From assembly GCF_025685605.1 (NCBI RefSeq), contig NZ_JAGTUT010000001.1, positions 4,588,001-4,652,000 on the forward strand: 64,000 bases of DNA, in the 5' to 3' direction. Source of the stretch: Granulicella arctica (GTDB taxonomy: Bacteria; Acidobacteriota; Terriglobia; Terriglobales; Acidobacteriaceae). The notes under the pieces are model-generated. The model searched no databases. It was not told where the DNA came from and saw only the letters and a program-made list of their open reading frames with translations. Positions 25,392 through 34,772 of the stretch are shown here, piece by piece (the stretch's first letter is position 1; every line of letters begins with the position of its first letter). The translations under genes were made by a program, and so were the position numbers.

Positions 25392-26861
25392 ATGTCAGAC
25401 GAACATGAGGCATCGAACTTCGGCGTCATATCTTCCATCCGGGGCAGTGTCGTGGACGCGCACTTTCCTGGCTTACTACCTTCTGTATTCTCCATCCTGC
25501 GCTGTGGCACCAAGGAAGCTATTGTCGTTGAGGTGATGGAGCAGATCGATCAACATCGGGTCCGGGGCATAGCGCTCACAGCTACCCAGGGACTCGCTCG
25601 CGGAATGGTGGTACGAGATACGGGTAAGCCTCTTCAAGCGCCTGTAGGCAAGACAATCATCTCGCGCATGTTCGATGTGTTCGGCCGCGCGATCGACCGT
25701 CAGGCAGAGCCGACAGAGACGGAATGGCGCAGTGTGCATCGGTCTCCACCGTCAATGGCAGATCGTCTTACCAAATCCGAGATCTTTCAGACTGGCATTA
25801 AGGCAATCGATGTGCTGGTACCGCTGGAGCGCGGAGGCAAAGCGGGTCTCTTCGGAGGGGCGGGTGTAGGCAAGACCGTGCTGCTGACCGAGATGATCCA
25901 CAACATGATCGGCCACCAAAAGGGGATGAGTATTTTCTGCGGCATCGGCGAGCGTTGCCGCGAAGGGGAAGAGCTCTACAGCGGTATGAAGGATGCCGGC
26001 GTTCTCAAAGACATGGTCATGGTCTATGGCCAAATGAACGAGCCGCCCGGCGCTCGTTTTCGCGTGGGCCACGCGGCACTTACCATGGCGGAATACTTCC
26101 GGGACGACGAGCATCGCGATGTCCTCTTTCTGGTCGACAACATCTTCCGCTTTATCCAAGCGGGTATGGAGGTCTCCGGCCTGCTCGGACAGATGCCTTC
26201 GCGGCTTGGATATCAATCCACCATGGGCACAGAGTTGTCCGGACTGGAAGAGCGCATCGCCAACACGCGGGCCGGTGCGATCACGTCGATCCAAGCTGTC
26301 TACGTGCCTGCAGATGACCTTACGGATCCCGCTGCGGAACACGTCTTCGGACACCTGTCCGCATCGCTTGTGCTTTCGCGAAAGCGCGCCAGCGAAGGAC
26401 TTTATCCTGCAATCGACCTGCTGCAATCAAACTCTGCCATGGCGACCGCCGGCATTGTGGGCAAACGTCACTACGGGATCGCGCAGCAGATTCGCAAGAC
26501 CCTCGCCGAATATGAAGCACTGAAGGATATCGTCGCCATGTTGGGGTTGGATCAACTCTCCCCGGCCGACCGCCTTACGGTCGGCAGAGCGCGACGACTT
26601 GAACGCTTTCTTACACAACCGTTCTTCGCAACCGAGCAGTTCAGCGGCTTGAAGGGCAAGCAGGTGAGCCTGGAAGATGCGCTCGATGGATGCGAACGTA
26701 TCCTGCGGGATGAATTCAAGGATCTTCCTGAGAGTGCGCTGTACATGATCGGGGCCATCAGCGAACTAAAGCAGGCTGCGCCGAAGCCGCAGGAGCCTCA
26801 AACCGCACCGGCTTCCATGCTTCCGCCAAGCGTTCCTGCGGGGGCAGCCCATGCAGCTTAA
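25392..26861 (+). CDS. atpD: N-type ATPase subunit beta
   Basis: Catalytic F1 subunit of 489 residues. The P-loop GGAGVGKT is at 155-162; FCGIGERCREGEEL, LLGQMPSRLGYQ and the DELSEED-equivalent region near the C-terminus are present in divergent form. It is the first gene of the order beta, epsilon, Q, R, a, c, b, alpha, gamma, which is diagnostic of N-ATPases, alternative F-type enzymes that spread by horizontal transfer and exist beside the housekeeping F-ATPase. GERCREGEEL departs from the GERTREGNDL of standard beta subunits, which supports the N-type call. Confidence 0.95.
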   Translation: MSDEHEASNFGVISSIRGSVVDAHFPGLLPSVFSILRCGTKEAIVVEVMEQIDQHRVRGIALTATQGLARGMVVRDTGKPLQAPVGKTIISRMFDVFGRAIDRQAEPTETEWRSVHRSPPSMADRLTKSEIFQTGIKAIDVLVPLERGGKAGLFGGAGVGKTVLLTEMIHNMIGHQKGMSIFCGIGERCREGEELYSGMKDAGVLKDMVMVYGQMNEPPGARFRVGHAALTMAEYFRDDEHRDVLFLVDNIFRFIQAGMEVSGLLGQMPSRLGYQSTMGTELSGLEERIANTRAGAITSIQAVYVPADDLTDPAAEHVFGHLSASLVLSRKRASEGLYPAIDLLQSNSAMATAGIVGKRHYGIAQQIRKTLAEYEALKDIVAMLGLDQLSPADRLTVGRARRLERFLTQPFFATEQFSGLKGKQVSLEDALDGCERILRDEFKDLPESALYMIGAISELKQAAPKPQEPQTAPASMLPPSVPAGAAHAA

Positions 26862-27243
26862 GGTGCTTTTGCCCTCCCAAGTTTTCTTCGAGAACGACGA
26901 TGTGGAACGGATTGTGGCTGAGACGAGCGAAGGCTCCCTCGGCATTCTTCCGCACCGGCGTGACTGTGTTGCGGCACTAGCACCGGGCATCCTCACCTAT
27001 CAGGAGAAGAATGGTTCCCCAGCTTATTTAGCCGTGGATGAAGGCGTGCTCGCAAAGGTTGGGACGAGGGTGCTGGTTTCGGTCCGCCGAGCCGTGCGAG
27101 GTGCCGACCTTGGCCAGTTGCACGATGCCGTCAAACGGCAGTTCCTGACCCGTAACGATCAGGAGCGGCAGGTTCGCGAGGCTCTACACAAGTTGGAGAG
27201 CACGTTTGCTGGCAAGCTCGCGGAGTTCTCTCGTGAGCGATAA
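26851..27243 (+). CDS. atpC: N-type ATPase subunit epsilon
   Basis: Central-stalk subunit of 130 residues, overlapping the beta gene by 11 bp. The N-terminal beta-sandwich (MQLKVLLPSQVFFENDDVERIVAET, SLGILPHRRDCVAAL) is clear; the C-terminal helical pair is present but divergent (LHDAVKRQFLTRNDQERQVREAL). It connects F1 to the c-ring and may inhibit ATP hydrolysis. Confidence 0.9.
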   Translation: MQLKVLLPSQVFFENDDVERIVAETSEGSLGILPHRRDCVAALAPGILTYQEKNGSPAYLAVDEGVLAKVGTRVLVSVRRAVRGADLGQLHDAVKRQFLTRNDQERQVREALHKLESTFAGKLAEFSRER

Positions 27244-27574
27244 GCAACTTGGGTCACCCGGAGCATCGCCCAGCGAAGAAGATGTCTTCGCCGGGCGTAT
27301 CAATACGAAAGCCGCGAGAAAACAGCGGGCTCTGCGTGCAGGAGACCAGGGTGTTTGGTTCGGCTTGGGAATGTCGGGGCTTATCGGCTGGTCTGTGGCG
27401 GTACCAACGGTTCTGGGCTCAGCTATCGGCGTTTGGCTGGATGATCGGCATCCGCAGAAGTTTTCCTGGACACTTACGCTCCTCTTCGCTGGCCTGATTC
27501 TTGGCTGCTTCAACGCGTGGCATTGGGTTGCTCAACAAGATGCGTCTATGCGCGAGGAGAACGCTGATGACTGA
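27233..27574 (+). CDS. atpQ: N-type ATPase accessory membrane protein Q (AtpI-like)
   Basis: The product has 113 residues from a GTG overlapping the epsilon gene by 11 bp. A charged N-terminus precedes two transmembrane helices (VWFGLGMSGLIGWSVAVPTVLG and LTLLFAGLILGCFNAWHW) separated by a WLDDRHP loop, as in AtpI-like proteins. Members of this family are thought to help c-ring assembly. The position between epsilon and R is typical of N-ATPase operons. Confidence 0.82.
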   Translation: MSDKQLGSPGASPSEEDVFAGRINTKAARKQRALRAGDQGVWFGLGMSGLIGWSVAVPTVLGSAIGVWLDDRHPQKFSWTLTLLFAGLILGCFNAWHWVAQQDASMREENADD

Positions 27575-27875
27575 GGTAGCCAAGGTCATTGGCGCTCTAA
27601 TCGGGGGCTTGGCTCTCGGAGCCTTCTTTTTCGTCGGGCTATTGTGGACGGTGCGCAGAGGAGTGATGGCCGCGCAACCGGCCGCCTTGTTTCTCGTCAG
27701 CATGGTTCTTCGCACGGTGGTCGTCATGGTGGGCTTTTACTACCTAGGCCGCGGTGACTGGCGAAACATAGTCGGTAGTCTCACTGGCTTTGTTCTTGCT
27801 CGCTTCATTGTCACGCGAAATGCTCGATTTGCCCCTCAGGCTCAGGCATTCGAGAACTTGGAAGGGGCCGAATGA
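27567..27875 (+). CDS. atpR: N-type ATPase accessory membrane protein R
   Basis: The product has 102 residues; the ATG at 27567 overlaps the Q gene by 8 bp. Three hydrophobic segments are visible (VIGALIGGLALGAFFFVGLLW, AALFLVSMVLRTVVVMVGFYY, and IVGSLTGFVLARFIV) with arginines inside or at the edge of the helices (VLRTV, LARFI), a feature of AtpR. AtpR is unique to N-ATPases and is proposed to act in c-ring assembly or at its surface. Confidence 0.82.
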   Translation: MTEVAKVIGALIGGLALGAFFFVGLLWTVRRGVMAAQPAALFLVSMVLRTVVVMVGFYYLGRGDWRNIVGSLTGFVLARFIVTRNARFAPQAQAFENLEGAE

Positions 27876-28579
27876 ATCTGACCTCCGATCAGCTGATCTT
27901 CTGGCAGCATGGATTCTTCAAGTTGAACGAGACCATTGTCACGACTTGGGCCATGATGTTGCTGATGGTCGTCGGCGCAATACTCATCACCCGCCGCCTC
28001 GCGACCGAGGGAAAGATCTCTCGCTGGCAGGGTGCTCTCGAGATCATCATCACGACGCTGGAGTCACAGATCAAGGAAGTTGGCCTGCCGCAGGCGCGCA
28101 AGTATCTTGCATTTCTGGGGACGCTGTTCGTCTTCGTCGCTACATGCGCCCTTTGCATCATCATCCCGGGCTACAAACCGCCCACCGGCTCTCTGTCGAC
28201 CACGGCGGCGCTTGCGCTCTGCGTTTTCATCGCGGTGCCGCTTTTTGGCATCCGGGAGCAGGGCCTGCGTGGCTACCTGAAGTCTTATACGCAGCCAACC
28301 ATCATCATGCTTCCATTCAACATTATCAGCGAACTGTCACGCACCCTTGCGCTGGCGGTACGCCTGTTCGGCAACATGATGAGCGGCGTTATGATCGTTG
28401 GCATTTTGCTGACGATCACTCCTTTTATCTTTCCCATCGTGATGACTGCGCTCGGACTGCTCACCGGGATGGTTCAGGCCTACATCTTCACCATTCTTGC
28501 TGGGGTCTATATCGCGGCTGCAACGTTAGTCCCAAAACGGCAAAGCGTCGTCGTTCCCGCTTCGAAACCGACTTCCTAA
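27872..28579 (+). CDS. atpB: N-type ATPase subunit a
   Basis: Membrane stator subunit of 235 residues, overlapping R by ATGA. The essential arginine is R164 in LAVRLFGNMMSG, the motif that faces the c-ring. Five to six helices are visible. The final helix pair (VQAYIFTILAGVYIAAA) carries the conserved Gln. It forms the ion half-channels with subunit c. Confidence 0.93.
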   Translation: MNLTSDQLIFWQHGFFKLNETIVTTWAMMLLMVVGAILITRRLATEGKISRWQGALEIIITTLESQIKEVGLPQARKYLAFLGTLFVFVATCALCIIIPGYKPPTGSLSTTAALALCVFIAVPLFGIREQGLRGYLKSYTQPTIIMLPFNIISELSRTLALAVRLFGNMMSGVMIVGILLTITPFIFPIVMTALGLLTGMVQAYIFTILAGVYIAAATLVPKRQSVVVPASKPTS

Positions 28580-28603
28580 GCAAACCTGTACCAAGGAGAC
28601 TTC

Positions 28604-28888
28604 ATGGATAGCACAACCGCAATTGCAATCGCGTCGATCGTCACAGCCGGCCTGACGATCGGTATAGGATGCCTTGCTCCGGCTCTCGGTGAAGGAAAGT
28701 CCGTTGCCACGGCACTCACCTCGCTTGCGCAGCAGCCGGATGCGTCGGCCACCATTACGAGGACTCTCTTTGTCGGGTTAGCAATGATCGAGTCACTGGC
28801 CATTTACTGTTTCGTGGTCTCCATGATTCTGATCTTCGCTAATCCTTTCTGGAAGTTCATCATCGCGCATGCGGCTCAGGTGAAGTAG
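28604..28888 (+). CDS. atpE: N-type ATPase subunit c
   Basis: Proteolipid of 94 residues with two helices and the polar loop QQPDAS; AAGGAG precedes the start. Helix 2 has the ion-binding E63-S64 and Y68 in MIESLAIY. Helix 1 carries a second carboxylate, E30, in ALGEG, at the place where Na+-type c subunits have Gln. Two carboxylates are common in N-ATPase rings. Whether this ring carries H+ or Na+ cannot be decided here: the Ser and Tyr of the Na+ motif are kept, but the neighbouring Thr is Leu. Confidence 0.93.
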   Translation: MDSTTAIAIASIVTAGLTIGIGCLAPALGEGKSVATALTSLAQQPDASATITRTLFVGLAMIESLAIYCFVVSMILIFANPFWKFIIAHAAQVK

Positions 28889-28890
28889 CT

Positions 28891-29691
28891 ATGCTCATCG
28901 ACTGGTTCACGGTCATAGCCCAGATGCTGAATTTCCTGATCCTTGTATGGCTCTTAAAGCGCTTCCTATACCAGCCGATTCTGGAAGCAATCGACGCTCG
29001 TGAAAAGGGCATCGCCTCCAAGCTGGCGGATGCCGAAGCGAAGGAGGCTGACGCACAAAAGCAGCAGCATGACTTCGAAGCCAAAAATAAGATCTTCGAT
29101 GAGCAGCGGGCTGCGCTGATGACCAAGGCCGACGGTGATGCAAAGGCAGAGCACGACCGTCTGGTCGATGACGCTCACAAGCAAGCCGATGGCATTCGTG
29201 CCTCTGAAGCCTCCGCGCTCAAGAGCGATCAAGCACACCAAGCGGTCGCGATCCGGCGAATGGCTCAGGACCAAGTCTTCGCGATGACGAAGAAGACCCT
29301 GTCTGATCTCGCGACTGTGACTCTGGAGGAGCGGATTGGAGAGGTCTTCACTCGTCGGCTCCGGCTAATGAACCCAAAGGATAAAGATGAGATGGGCACC
29401 GCGCTCAAGACCTCACCCGAAGCTTCTCTTGTTCGCAGCGCCTTCAATCTCCCCGACGAGCAGAAAGCCGCCATTCAGAATGCTTTGAACGAAACGTTTT
29501 CCGCAGCGATCCGAGTTCGATATGAGACGGATGCGAGTGCCATAAGCGGCATCGAACTTGTCGCGCAAGGGCAAAAGCTATCCTGGAGTATTTCCAGTTA
29601 TCTTGATTCCTTTGATCGCAGCCTTGCTGAACTGGTAGCACCCCCGACGAAACCGGGGCCTGCACCCGTGTCAGTTGCAGAGGCCAAATGA
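28891..29691 (+). CDS. atpF: N-type ATPase subunit b with delta-like C-terminus
   Basis: The product has 266 residues, about 100 longer than standard b. A single N-terminal helix (VIAQMLNFLILVWLLKRF) is followed by a long charged coiled coil (about 35-125), then a compact C-terminal part (VRYETDASAISGIELVAQGQ followed by an amphipathic tail) that resembles the end of subunit delta. No separate delta gene is in the operon, as is normal in N-ATPases, so this domain may take over that role. It overlaps the alpha gene by ATGA. Confidence 0.88.
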   Translation: MLIDWFTVIAQMLNFLILVWLLKRFLYQPILEAIDAREKGIASKLADAEAKEADAQKQQHDFEAKNKIFDEQRAALMTKADGDAKAEHDRLVDDAHKQADGIRASEASALKSDQAHQAVAIRRMAQDQVFAMTKKTLSDLATVTLEERIGEVFTRRLRLMNPKDKDEMGTALKTSPEASLVRSAFNLPDEQKAAIQNALNETFSAAIRVRYETDASAISGIELVAQGQKLSWSISSYLDSFDRSLAELVAPPTKPGPAPVSVAEAK

Positions 29692-31253
29692 GTGAGCCAT
29701 TCGGGGCTCTGCTGACCGCCCTCGACGCCGCGTTTGATGGCCTCACGGATGCGTGCGTGACGTTTCTGCCAAGCATGGTTCCTGAGGAGATAGGAACCAT
29801 CACCAGTCTATCGACGGGCATCGCCACCATCTCCGGTTTGCCGAGTCTCGGCAACGAGGAGCTAGTCAGCTTCGCAGATGGTCGGCTGGGCATGGCCTTC
29901 AACGTGGATGAAGATGAGGTTGGGCTAATCCTGCTCTGCGATTACCAGGCCCTGCACGTCGGCGACGAGGTAAGGCGCACCGGGCGTGTGATGGATGTGG
30001 GCGTAGGCGATGCGTTGCTGGGCCGAGTGCTTGATCCTCTGGGCAGACCGATCGACGGTAAGCCACCGCTGACTACCGAGCACCGCCTTCCTGTGGAACG
30101 ATCCGCGCCTGCCATCATGGACCGCGCGCCGGTAGGTGTTCCTCTGCAAACAGGTTTGAAGGTCGTCGATGCCATGCTTCCTATTGGCCGCGGTCAACGC
30201 GAACTCATCCTCGGCGACCGCCAGACGGGTAAAACCGCGATTGCGATCGACACCATTCTCAATCAGCGCGGGCAGAACGTGGTCTGCGTCTATTGTGCGA
30301 TCGGGCAGCGAGCGTCTTCCGTAGCCAAGGTAGTAGCCGATCTGCAGGAGAGCGGTGCAATGGAGTACACGGTCGTTGTCGTGGCGGAGGGCAACGATGC
30401 ACCCGGCTTGGTCTATATCACGCCGTACGCTGCAACCAGCATCGCCGAGTGGTTCATGGAACAAGGTCGCGATGTCCTCATCGTTTACGACGACCTCACT
30501 CAGCACGCTCAGGCGTATCGTGAGCTGTCCCTGCTCCTGCGCCGGCCGCCTGGCCGTGAGGCTTATCCCGGCGACATCTTCTACATCCACTCCCGCATGT
30601 TGGAGCGTTCCACCCATCTAATCAAGGAGCTTGGCGGTGGCTCCTTGACCGCTCTTCCAATCATCGAGACCGACGCGCAGGATATCTCGGCCTACATCCC
30701 AACCAACTTGATCTCGATCACTGACGGTCAGGTCTACCTGTCTCCGACGCTTTTTGAACTTGGAATACTCCCTGCGGTGGATGTTGCCCAGTCCGTCTCG
30801 CGCGTAGGCAGCCAGGCGCAGAAGCCCGCCTACCGTGCTGTCGCCGGTGATCTGAAGCTTGCCTATTCTCAGTTCGAAGAGTTGGAAACCTTCGCAAAGT
30901 TTGGAACTCATTTGGACGACGCTACGCGTAAGACCATCGATCATGGCAAAAGGATCCGAGCCTGCCTGAAACAGCCGCAATCGCAGCCTGTTGCGGTCGG
31001 AGAACAGATCATCGTGCTCATCGCACTGCAGGCTGGTCTGTTTGATCAAGTGCCTTTGGAAAAGATACCGGACGGCGAACTCGCACTTCAGAAGGCGCTC
31101 GCAACTCTCTCCAAAGATGTTGCAGGTCGGCTTCTGTCCGAGAACAAGTTAAGCGATGGCGACCACAAAACCATCGTTGACCTTGCGAAATTGGCCCTTG
31201 CAAGCTTTCAGCCAAGGCTGGATCCAGAACCGCCAGCCAAGGACGGCAAATGA
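29688..31253 (+). CDS. atpA: N-type ATPase subunit alpha
   Basis: Regulatory nucleotide-binding F1 subunit of 521 residues. The P-loop GDRQTGKT is at 176-183; VYCAIGQRASSVAKV and the 'LPIIETDAQDISAYIPTNLISITDGQ' region (given here in part) are conserved. The N-terminus is of normal alpha type. It overlaps b upstream and gamma downstream by four bases, so the operon is read as one unit. Confidence 0.95.
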   Translation: MSEPFGALLTALDAAFDGLTDACVTFLPSMVPEEIGTITSLSTGIATISGLPSLGNEELVSFADGRLGMAFNVDEDEVGLILLCDYQALHVGDEVRRTGRVMDVGVGDALLGRVLDPLGRPIDGKPPLTTEHRLPVERSAPAIMDRAPVGVPLQTGLKVVDAMLPIGRGQRELILGDRQTGKTAIAIDTILNQRGQNVVCVYCAIGQRASSVAKVVADLQESGAMEYTVVVVAEGNDAPGLVYITPYAATSIAEWFMEQGRDVLIVYDDLTQHAQAYRELSLLLRRPPGREAYPGDIFYIHSRMLERSTHLIKELGGGSLTALPIIETDAQDISAYIPTNLISITDGQVYLSPTLFELGILPAVDVAQSVSRVGSQAQKPAYRAVAGDLKLAYSQFEELETFAKFGTHLDDATRKTIDHGKRIRACLKQPQSQPVAVGEQIIVLIALQAGLFDQVPLEKIPDGELALQKALATLSKDVAGRLLSENKLSDGDHKTIVDLAKLALASFQPRLDPEPPAKDGK

Positions 31254-32173
31254 GCGGTTCAACGGAACAATTGGGTACAAAGATCAGTGGAGCAAAAGAT
31301 CTAGGCGGGGTCGTGCGAGCGATGAAGGCCTTGGCGGCATCCAGCGTTGGCCAGTACGAGAGGGCAGTTGAAGCTCTTGATGACTACCTGCGAACGGTCG
31401 AGCTTGGCTTGATTGCTTGTCTACACGGAGACGGCCAGGGGATTCGCACCGACACCGTCAAGCCACAGCACGCACCTCAGATTGGCGCTGTTATTTTCGG
31501 CTCAGATCAGGGGCTTGTAGGAAGCTTCAATGAAGTCATTGTTGAGTTCAGCCTGCAGGCACTCCGTGCCCTCCCAGGGAAGGTCAATCGGGTATGGGTT
31601 GTCGGCGAACGTGCCAAGACCTTGCTGAATGAGACCGGGTCAACTCCGGCAAGAGGACTTGAAGTTCCAGGTTCTCTCGATGCGATCACACCCCTGGTGG
31701 GGCAGATCCTGCTCGAACTCCAGGCTGCTCGGCAAAAGGGCGAGATTTGGGAGGTTCATGTCTTTCACAATCATCCGAAACCCAGCTCAGCTTACGAGCC
31801 CGTGGCCAGGCGTCTGCTTCCGCTGGATGCCGTATGGGAGGGAAAGCTTCGCGCTACGCCGTGGCCGACGAAGATGCCTCCGCAGGTGATCGACGGGGAC
31901 GCGTCCGCATTGCCTGCATTCATTCAGGATTACCTATTTGTCGTGCTGTTCCAGGCCTGCGCGGAGTCGTTAGCAAGCGAGAACGCAAGTCGTCTTGCTT
32001 CCATGCAACGCGCTGAAAAGAGCATCGACGGCATGCTTGACGACCTGAATCGCAAGTTTCATCGACTTCGGCAGGAGGGTATCGACGAAGAACTTTTCGA
32101 CGTGATTGCCGGGTTTGAAGCGCTCACCAACAACAAATCTCACGGAAAATCTGGGACCGTCACCAGTAGTTGA
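31250..32173 (+). CDS. atpG: N-type ATPase subunit gamma
   Basis: Central rotor shaft of 307 residues. The N-terminal helix (LGTKISGAKDLGGVVRAMKALAAS) and the C-terminal helix (ENASRLASMQRAEKSIDGML) form the expected antiparallel coil. It is divergent from housekeeping gamma, as usual for N-ATPases. It ends 15 bp before glycogen phosphorylase, suggesting that the transcript continues. Confidence 0.9.
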   Translation: MSGSTEQLGTKISGAKDLGGVVRAMKALAASSVGQYERAVEALDDYLRTVELGLIACLHGDGQGIRTDTVKPQHAPQIGAVIFGSDQGLVGSFNEVIVEFSLQALRALPGKVNRVWVVGERAKTLLNETGSTPARGLEVPGSLDAITPLVGQILLELQAARQKGEIWEVHVFHNHPKPSSAYEPVARRLLPLDAVWEGKLRATPWPTKMPPQVIDGDASALPAFIQDYLFVVLFQACAESLASENASRLASMQRAEKSIDGMLDDLNRKFHRLRQEGIDEELFDVIAGFEALTNNKSHGKSGTVTSS

Positions 32174-32188
32174 AAGCGAGAAAGCCAC

Positions 32189-34717
32189 ATGAAGTCGAAA
32201 GCAGCGAAAGCACCTCAGATGAGCCAGCCCGAAATGGACGGCGCTGCAAGCCTGGCTGAACTGGCATTAAATCTTCATTGGACATGGAACCATGCGACGG
32301 ACGAGCTATGGCAGAGACTCGACTCCGAACTTTGGCAGGCGACTCAAAACCCGTGGGTCGTCTTGCAGACAATCTCGAAAGACGCGCTTGGTGGAGCTCT
32401 CGCGCAGCCCGGGTTCCGCCAGCGCCTCAATACTGTTCTTCAGCGGAACAGGGATAATTATGCGGCCGAGGCTTGGTTTCAGGATGGCCAACGGTCAGGC
32501 AAGCTGACCTCCGTCGCCTATTTCAGCATGGAATTCATGCTGAGCGAAGCGCTTCCCATCTACTCAGGCGGTCTCGGCCAAGTGGCCGGAGATCAAATGA
32601 AGGCCGCAAGCGACCTCGGCGTGCCCGTAACGGGGATCGGATTACTCTACGGCCAAGGCTACTTTCGTCAAGACTTCGACGCTGCCGGGCGCCAGCAAGT
32701 GCTGTACCCGGTTAATGATCCTGGGCAGTTGCCAATCAAGCCGCTTCGCCGAGCGAACGGTGAATGGCTGCGCATTCCTATTCAACTGCCAGGCTCGAAA
32801 ATCTGGCTTCGCTGCTGGGAGGTCTCCGTTGGCAGGAACAAACTCTACCTACTCGATACCAACGACTTCGCCAACACGGCCGCACAACGCGGCATCTGTA
32901 GCCAGCTATACGGCGGTGACGCCGAGATGCGCTTGAGGCAGGAACTGGTACTCGGCATCGGAGGCTGGCGTTTGCTGCGTTCGCTCGGCGTGGCGCCTGA
33001 GGTTTGCCACCTGAACGAAGGACACGCTGCATTCGCTGTCCTCGAAAGAGCGCGCTGCTACATGGAAGACCATTCCGTGCCCTTCGCGCTTGCGTTGGCG
33101 GTCACCCGCGCCGGCAACATCTTCACGACCCACACCGCAGTCCCCGCAGGATTCGACCGCTTCGCTCCCGACCTCATCCGCAAATACTTGACCCACTATG
33201 CAGTCGATGAACTGAAAATCTCGACCGATGATCTCTTCGCTCTCGGACGGCAGTCGCCAGGCGACTCTTCCGAACCCTTGAACATGGCTTACCTCGCCAT
33301 GCGTGGCAGCGGTGAGGTCAATGGAGTAAGCAAGCTGCACGGGCAGGTCAGCCGGCAGATCTTCCAACCGCTCTTTCCTCGCTGGCCAGAGGACGAAGTG
33401 CCTGTGGGCTCAGTGACCAACGGCGTGCATGTACCCACCTGGGACTCACAGGCTGCCGACGCCCTTTGGACCGCGGCCTGCGGCAAGGACCGTTGGCGTG
33501 GCGGCGAGCCTGACTCAAACAAGATCCGCCAGCTCACCGATGCGGAGCTATGGCAGATGCGGACGCAGGCCAGAAAAACATCGATCCAGCAGATTCGCCG
33601 TCGGTACCAGATTCAACTGGCCTCGGAAGGGAAAGATTGGTCCACGGCGATGACCATGCTCAACGATGACACGCTTACTGTAGGATTCGCACGTCGTTTT
33701 GCCACATACAAGCGCCCGAACCTGCTCCTGCACGATCCCGCCCGGCTGGTCCGTCTGCTTACCAGCAAAGAGCGGCCGATGCAGTTGATCCTCGCAGGTA
33801 AAGCTCACCCGCAGGACCTGCCGGGACAGGCTCTCATAAAGCAGTGGAACGATTTCATTCGAGTTGAGGGACTAGCATCTCAGGTGATCTTCTTGAGCGA
33901 TTACGACATGCGACTGGCTCAGGAGCTTGTAGGCGGGGTCGACCTCTGGGTCAACACGCCGCGCCGACCCTGGGAGGCCTGTGGAACGAGCGGTATGAAG
34001 GTCCTCGCCAATGGCGGCCTGAATCTTTCCGAGTTGGACGGGTGGTGGGCAGAGGCCTACTCCCCTGAGATCGGCTGGGCCATTGGTGATGGAAGGGAAC
34101 ACGGCGAAGAGCCGGCCTGGGATGCGGCCGAGGCTGACGCGATGTATCAACTACTTGAGAACGAGATTGTGCCGGACTTCTATGAGTGTGCTCAAAGGGG
34201 AGATCCACCGGCTAAATGGCTGGCGCGTGTCCGCGAGAGCATGACGGCGCTCACCCCTGAGTTCTCCGCCAGCAGAGCTGTGCGCGACTATGCAGAGAAA
34301 CACTACGTTCCGGCCGCAGCTTCCTATGTGAGCCGAGCCGCGAACGATAGCCTCGTTGCAAAGGAAATTCTGAAGTGGCAGAACGATCTGGCACAGCATT
34401 GGAGTTCACTACGTCTTGACCCGGTCAACGTCACGACGCAACGTGAGAACCATCTGTTCAAGGTCAAGCTTGCTCATGCGGACCTTCCGCCCAATTCCTA
34501 TCGGGTGGAGCTTTACGCGAATCCTGAACAGGACGGTAAGGCTGATGTCTACACCATGTCGGTGTCGCAGGATACTTCGAAGCCGGAGGAAGATCACATC
34601 TACTCGGTGGAGGTCCCAGCGTTGAGATCGGCTGCCGATTACTCAGTCCGCGTAGTTCCCGAGCATGCTCAAGCATTCGTGCCGCTCGAAGCCGCTGCCA
34701 TACTGTGGGCACAGTAG
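32189..34717 (+). CDS. glgP: Alpha-glucan (glycogen) phosphorylase, short DUF3417-type
   Basis: The product has 842 residues. The N-terminal DUF3417 region (ALNLHWTWNHATDELWQRLD) is followed by AYFSMEFMLSEALPIYSGGLG, QGYFRQ, CHLNEGHAAF and TNGVHVPTW. The PLP-binding lysine is in EACGTSGMKVLANGG. It releases glucose-1-phosphate from glycogen or maltodextrin. The last ~120 residues form an extra beta-rich domain. Being 15 bp after atpG, it likely shares the N-ATPase transcript, linking glycogen use to ion pumping. Confidence 0.93.
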   Translation: MKSKAAKAPQMSQPEMDGAASLAELALNLHWTWNHATDELWQRLDSELWQATQNPWVVLQTISKDALGGALAQPGFRQRLNTVLQRNRDNYAAEAWFQDGQRSGKLTSVAYFSMEFMLSEALPIYSGGLGQVAGDQMKAASDLGVPVTGIGLLYGQGYFRQDFDAAGRQQVLYPVNDPGQLPIKPLRRANGEWLRIPIQLPGSKIWLRCWEVSVGRNKLYLLDTNDFANTAAQRGICSQLYGGDAEMRLRQELVLGIGGWRLLRSLGVAPEVCHLNEGHAAFAVLERARCYMEDHSVPFALALAVTRAGNIFTTHTAVPAGFDRFAPDLIRKYLTHYAVDELKISTDDLFALGRQSPGDSSEPLNMAYLAMRGSGEVNGVSKLHGQVSRQIFQPLFPRWPEDEVPVGSVTNGVHVPTWDSQAADALWTAACGKDRWRGGEPDSNKIRQLTDAELWQMRTQARKTSIQQIRRRYQIQLASEGKDWSTAMTMLNDDTLTVGFARRFATYKRPNLLLHDPARLVRLLTSKERPMQLILAGKAHPQDLPGQALIKQWNDFIRVEGLASQVIFLSDYDMRLAQELVGGVDLWVNTPRRPWEACGTSGMKVLANGGLNLSELDGWWAEAYSPEIGWAIGDGREHGEEPAWDAAEADAMYQLLENEIVPDFYECAQRGDPPAKWLARVRESMTALTPEFSASRAVRDYAEKHYVPAAASYVSRAANDSLVAKEILKWQNDLAQHWSSLRLDPVNVTTQRENHLFKVKLAHADLPPNSYRVELYANPEQDGKADVYTMSVSQDTSKPEEDHIYSVEVPALRSAADYSVRVVPEHAQAFVPLEAAAILWAQ

Positions 34718-34772
34718 AGAACTGGACTAAGCGGACCATGCCGCTAGCCCGTTCAGGTTATATCCGCACTTT

